Shown in pieces: positions 13,393 to 13,418 of a stretch of 13,418 nt of DNA; positions within the stretch are counted from its first letter, which is position 1; each line of letters starts with the position of its first letter. The notes under the pieces were generated by a model. That model ran no database searches. It was not told where the DNA came from and saw only the letters and a list, made by a program, of their open reading frames with translations. Origin of the DNA: Candidatus Omnitrophota bacterium (GTDB lineage Bacteria; Omnitrophota; Gorgyraeia; 2-01-FULL-45-10); the NCBI GenBank assembly GCA_026387165.1, contig JAPLMG010000273.1, positions 1-13,418 on the forward strand, in the 5' to 3' direction. The position numbers and the translations under genes are program-made.

Positions 13393-13418
13393 AAATTATG
13401 AGGAAATTCCCTCTCCTC

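Larger units (their letters stand above)
12657..13418. other. 762-nt gene-free region made of nested inverted repeats
   Basis: No open frame here has a ribosome site or resembles a known protein; the short ones present are made of repeat DNA. The region holds, in order, an outer GGGCAGGTT/AACCTGCCC pair (12769-12839) enclosing a TCGACAAGCTCA-family copy, a nested hairpin at 12928-13010, an AT-rich stretch (about 13020-13130), a CAGGCGG/CCGCCTG hairpin near 13191-13217, another nested inverted repeat at 13229-13305 and a CT-rich hairpin at the right edge. A promoter for the lipoprotein gene should lie near 12660-12750 but none is convincing. Confidence 0.6.

Overview
This 13.4 kb window is a stretch of bacterial housekeeping chromosome, with every recognisable gene on the minus strand. 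Read in transcription order (right to left) it carries a small lipoprotein gene, a double-ACT-domain protein, valS (valyl-tRNA synthetase, disrupted as read), a small exported EF-hand protein, nadC, uvrB, birA, coaX, then groES-groEL, and finally a GuaB3-type IMP dehydrogenase-like gene cut by the left edge. There are no rRNA or tRNA genes, no CRISPR array and no transposase. Gene content, moderate GC and intergenic gaps filled with short reiterated words resemble genomes of uncultivated lineages such as Candidatus Omnitrophota. That placement is an inference from general appearance, not a database result.

Layout. 12657-13418 has no supported gene and is packed with nested inverted repeats. 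12252-12656 is a lipoprotein gene. 12087 down to 3587 looks like one long cluster (ACT protein, valS, EF-hand protein, nadC, uvrB, birA, coaX) linking translation, NAD and CoA cofactor synthesis, biotin transfer and DNA repair. 3366-1301 is the chaperonin operon, with a near-consensus sigma-70-type promoter, a perfect CIRCE operator (HrcA control) and an intrinsic terminator. guaB3 has its own promoter just beyond that terminator.

The striking feature is short repetitive DNA that enters coding sequence. Two copies of one element (39-nt core, 36/39 identical, plus an array of 8-nt units) lie in valS and are read in the same element frame. One copy is at the edge of the editing domain and the other lies between two CxxC pairs. 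The valS frameshift is explained exactly by one missing 8-nt unit in the first copy, and a separate TGG-to-TAG change removes a conserved Trp. nadC carries a 7-nt tandem array in frame, coaX carries a perfect 11-bp palindrome near its N-terminal third and two related palindromes at its C-terminus, and both uvrB and valS end inside the same type of dispersed CGTCATTGCGAG repeat. A further palindromic family fills the gap between the EF-hand gene and nadC. The pattern recalls Rickettsia palindromic elements (selfish repeats that integrate in frame in proteins), but the sequences and mixture of families here look different. This is the best candidate in the window for something undescribed.

Genes with strong Shine-Dalgarno sites (groES, groEL, guaB3, ACT protein, EF-hand, lipoprotein) contrast with valS, nadC, birA and coaX, whose upstream DNA is largely repeat or neighbouring gene and shows no clear site; uvrB has only a weak one.
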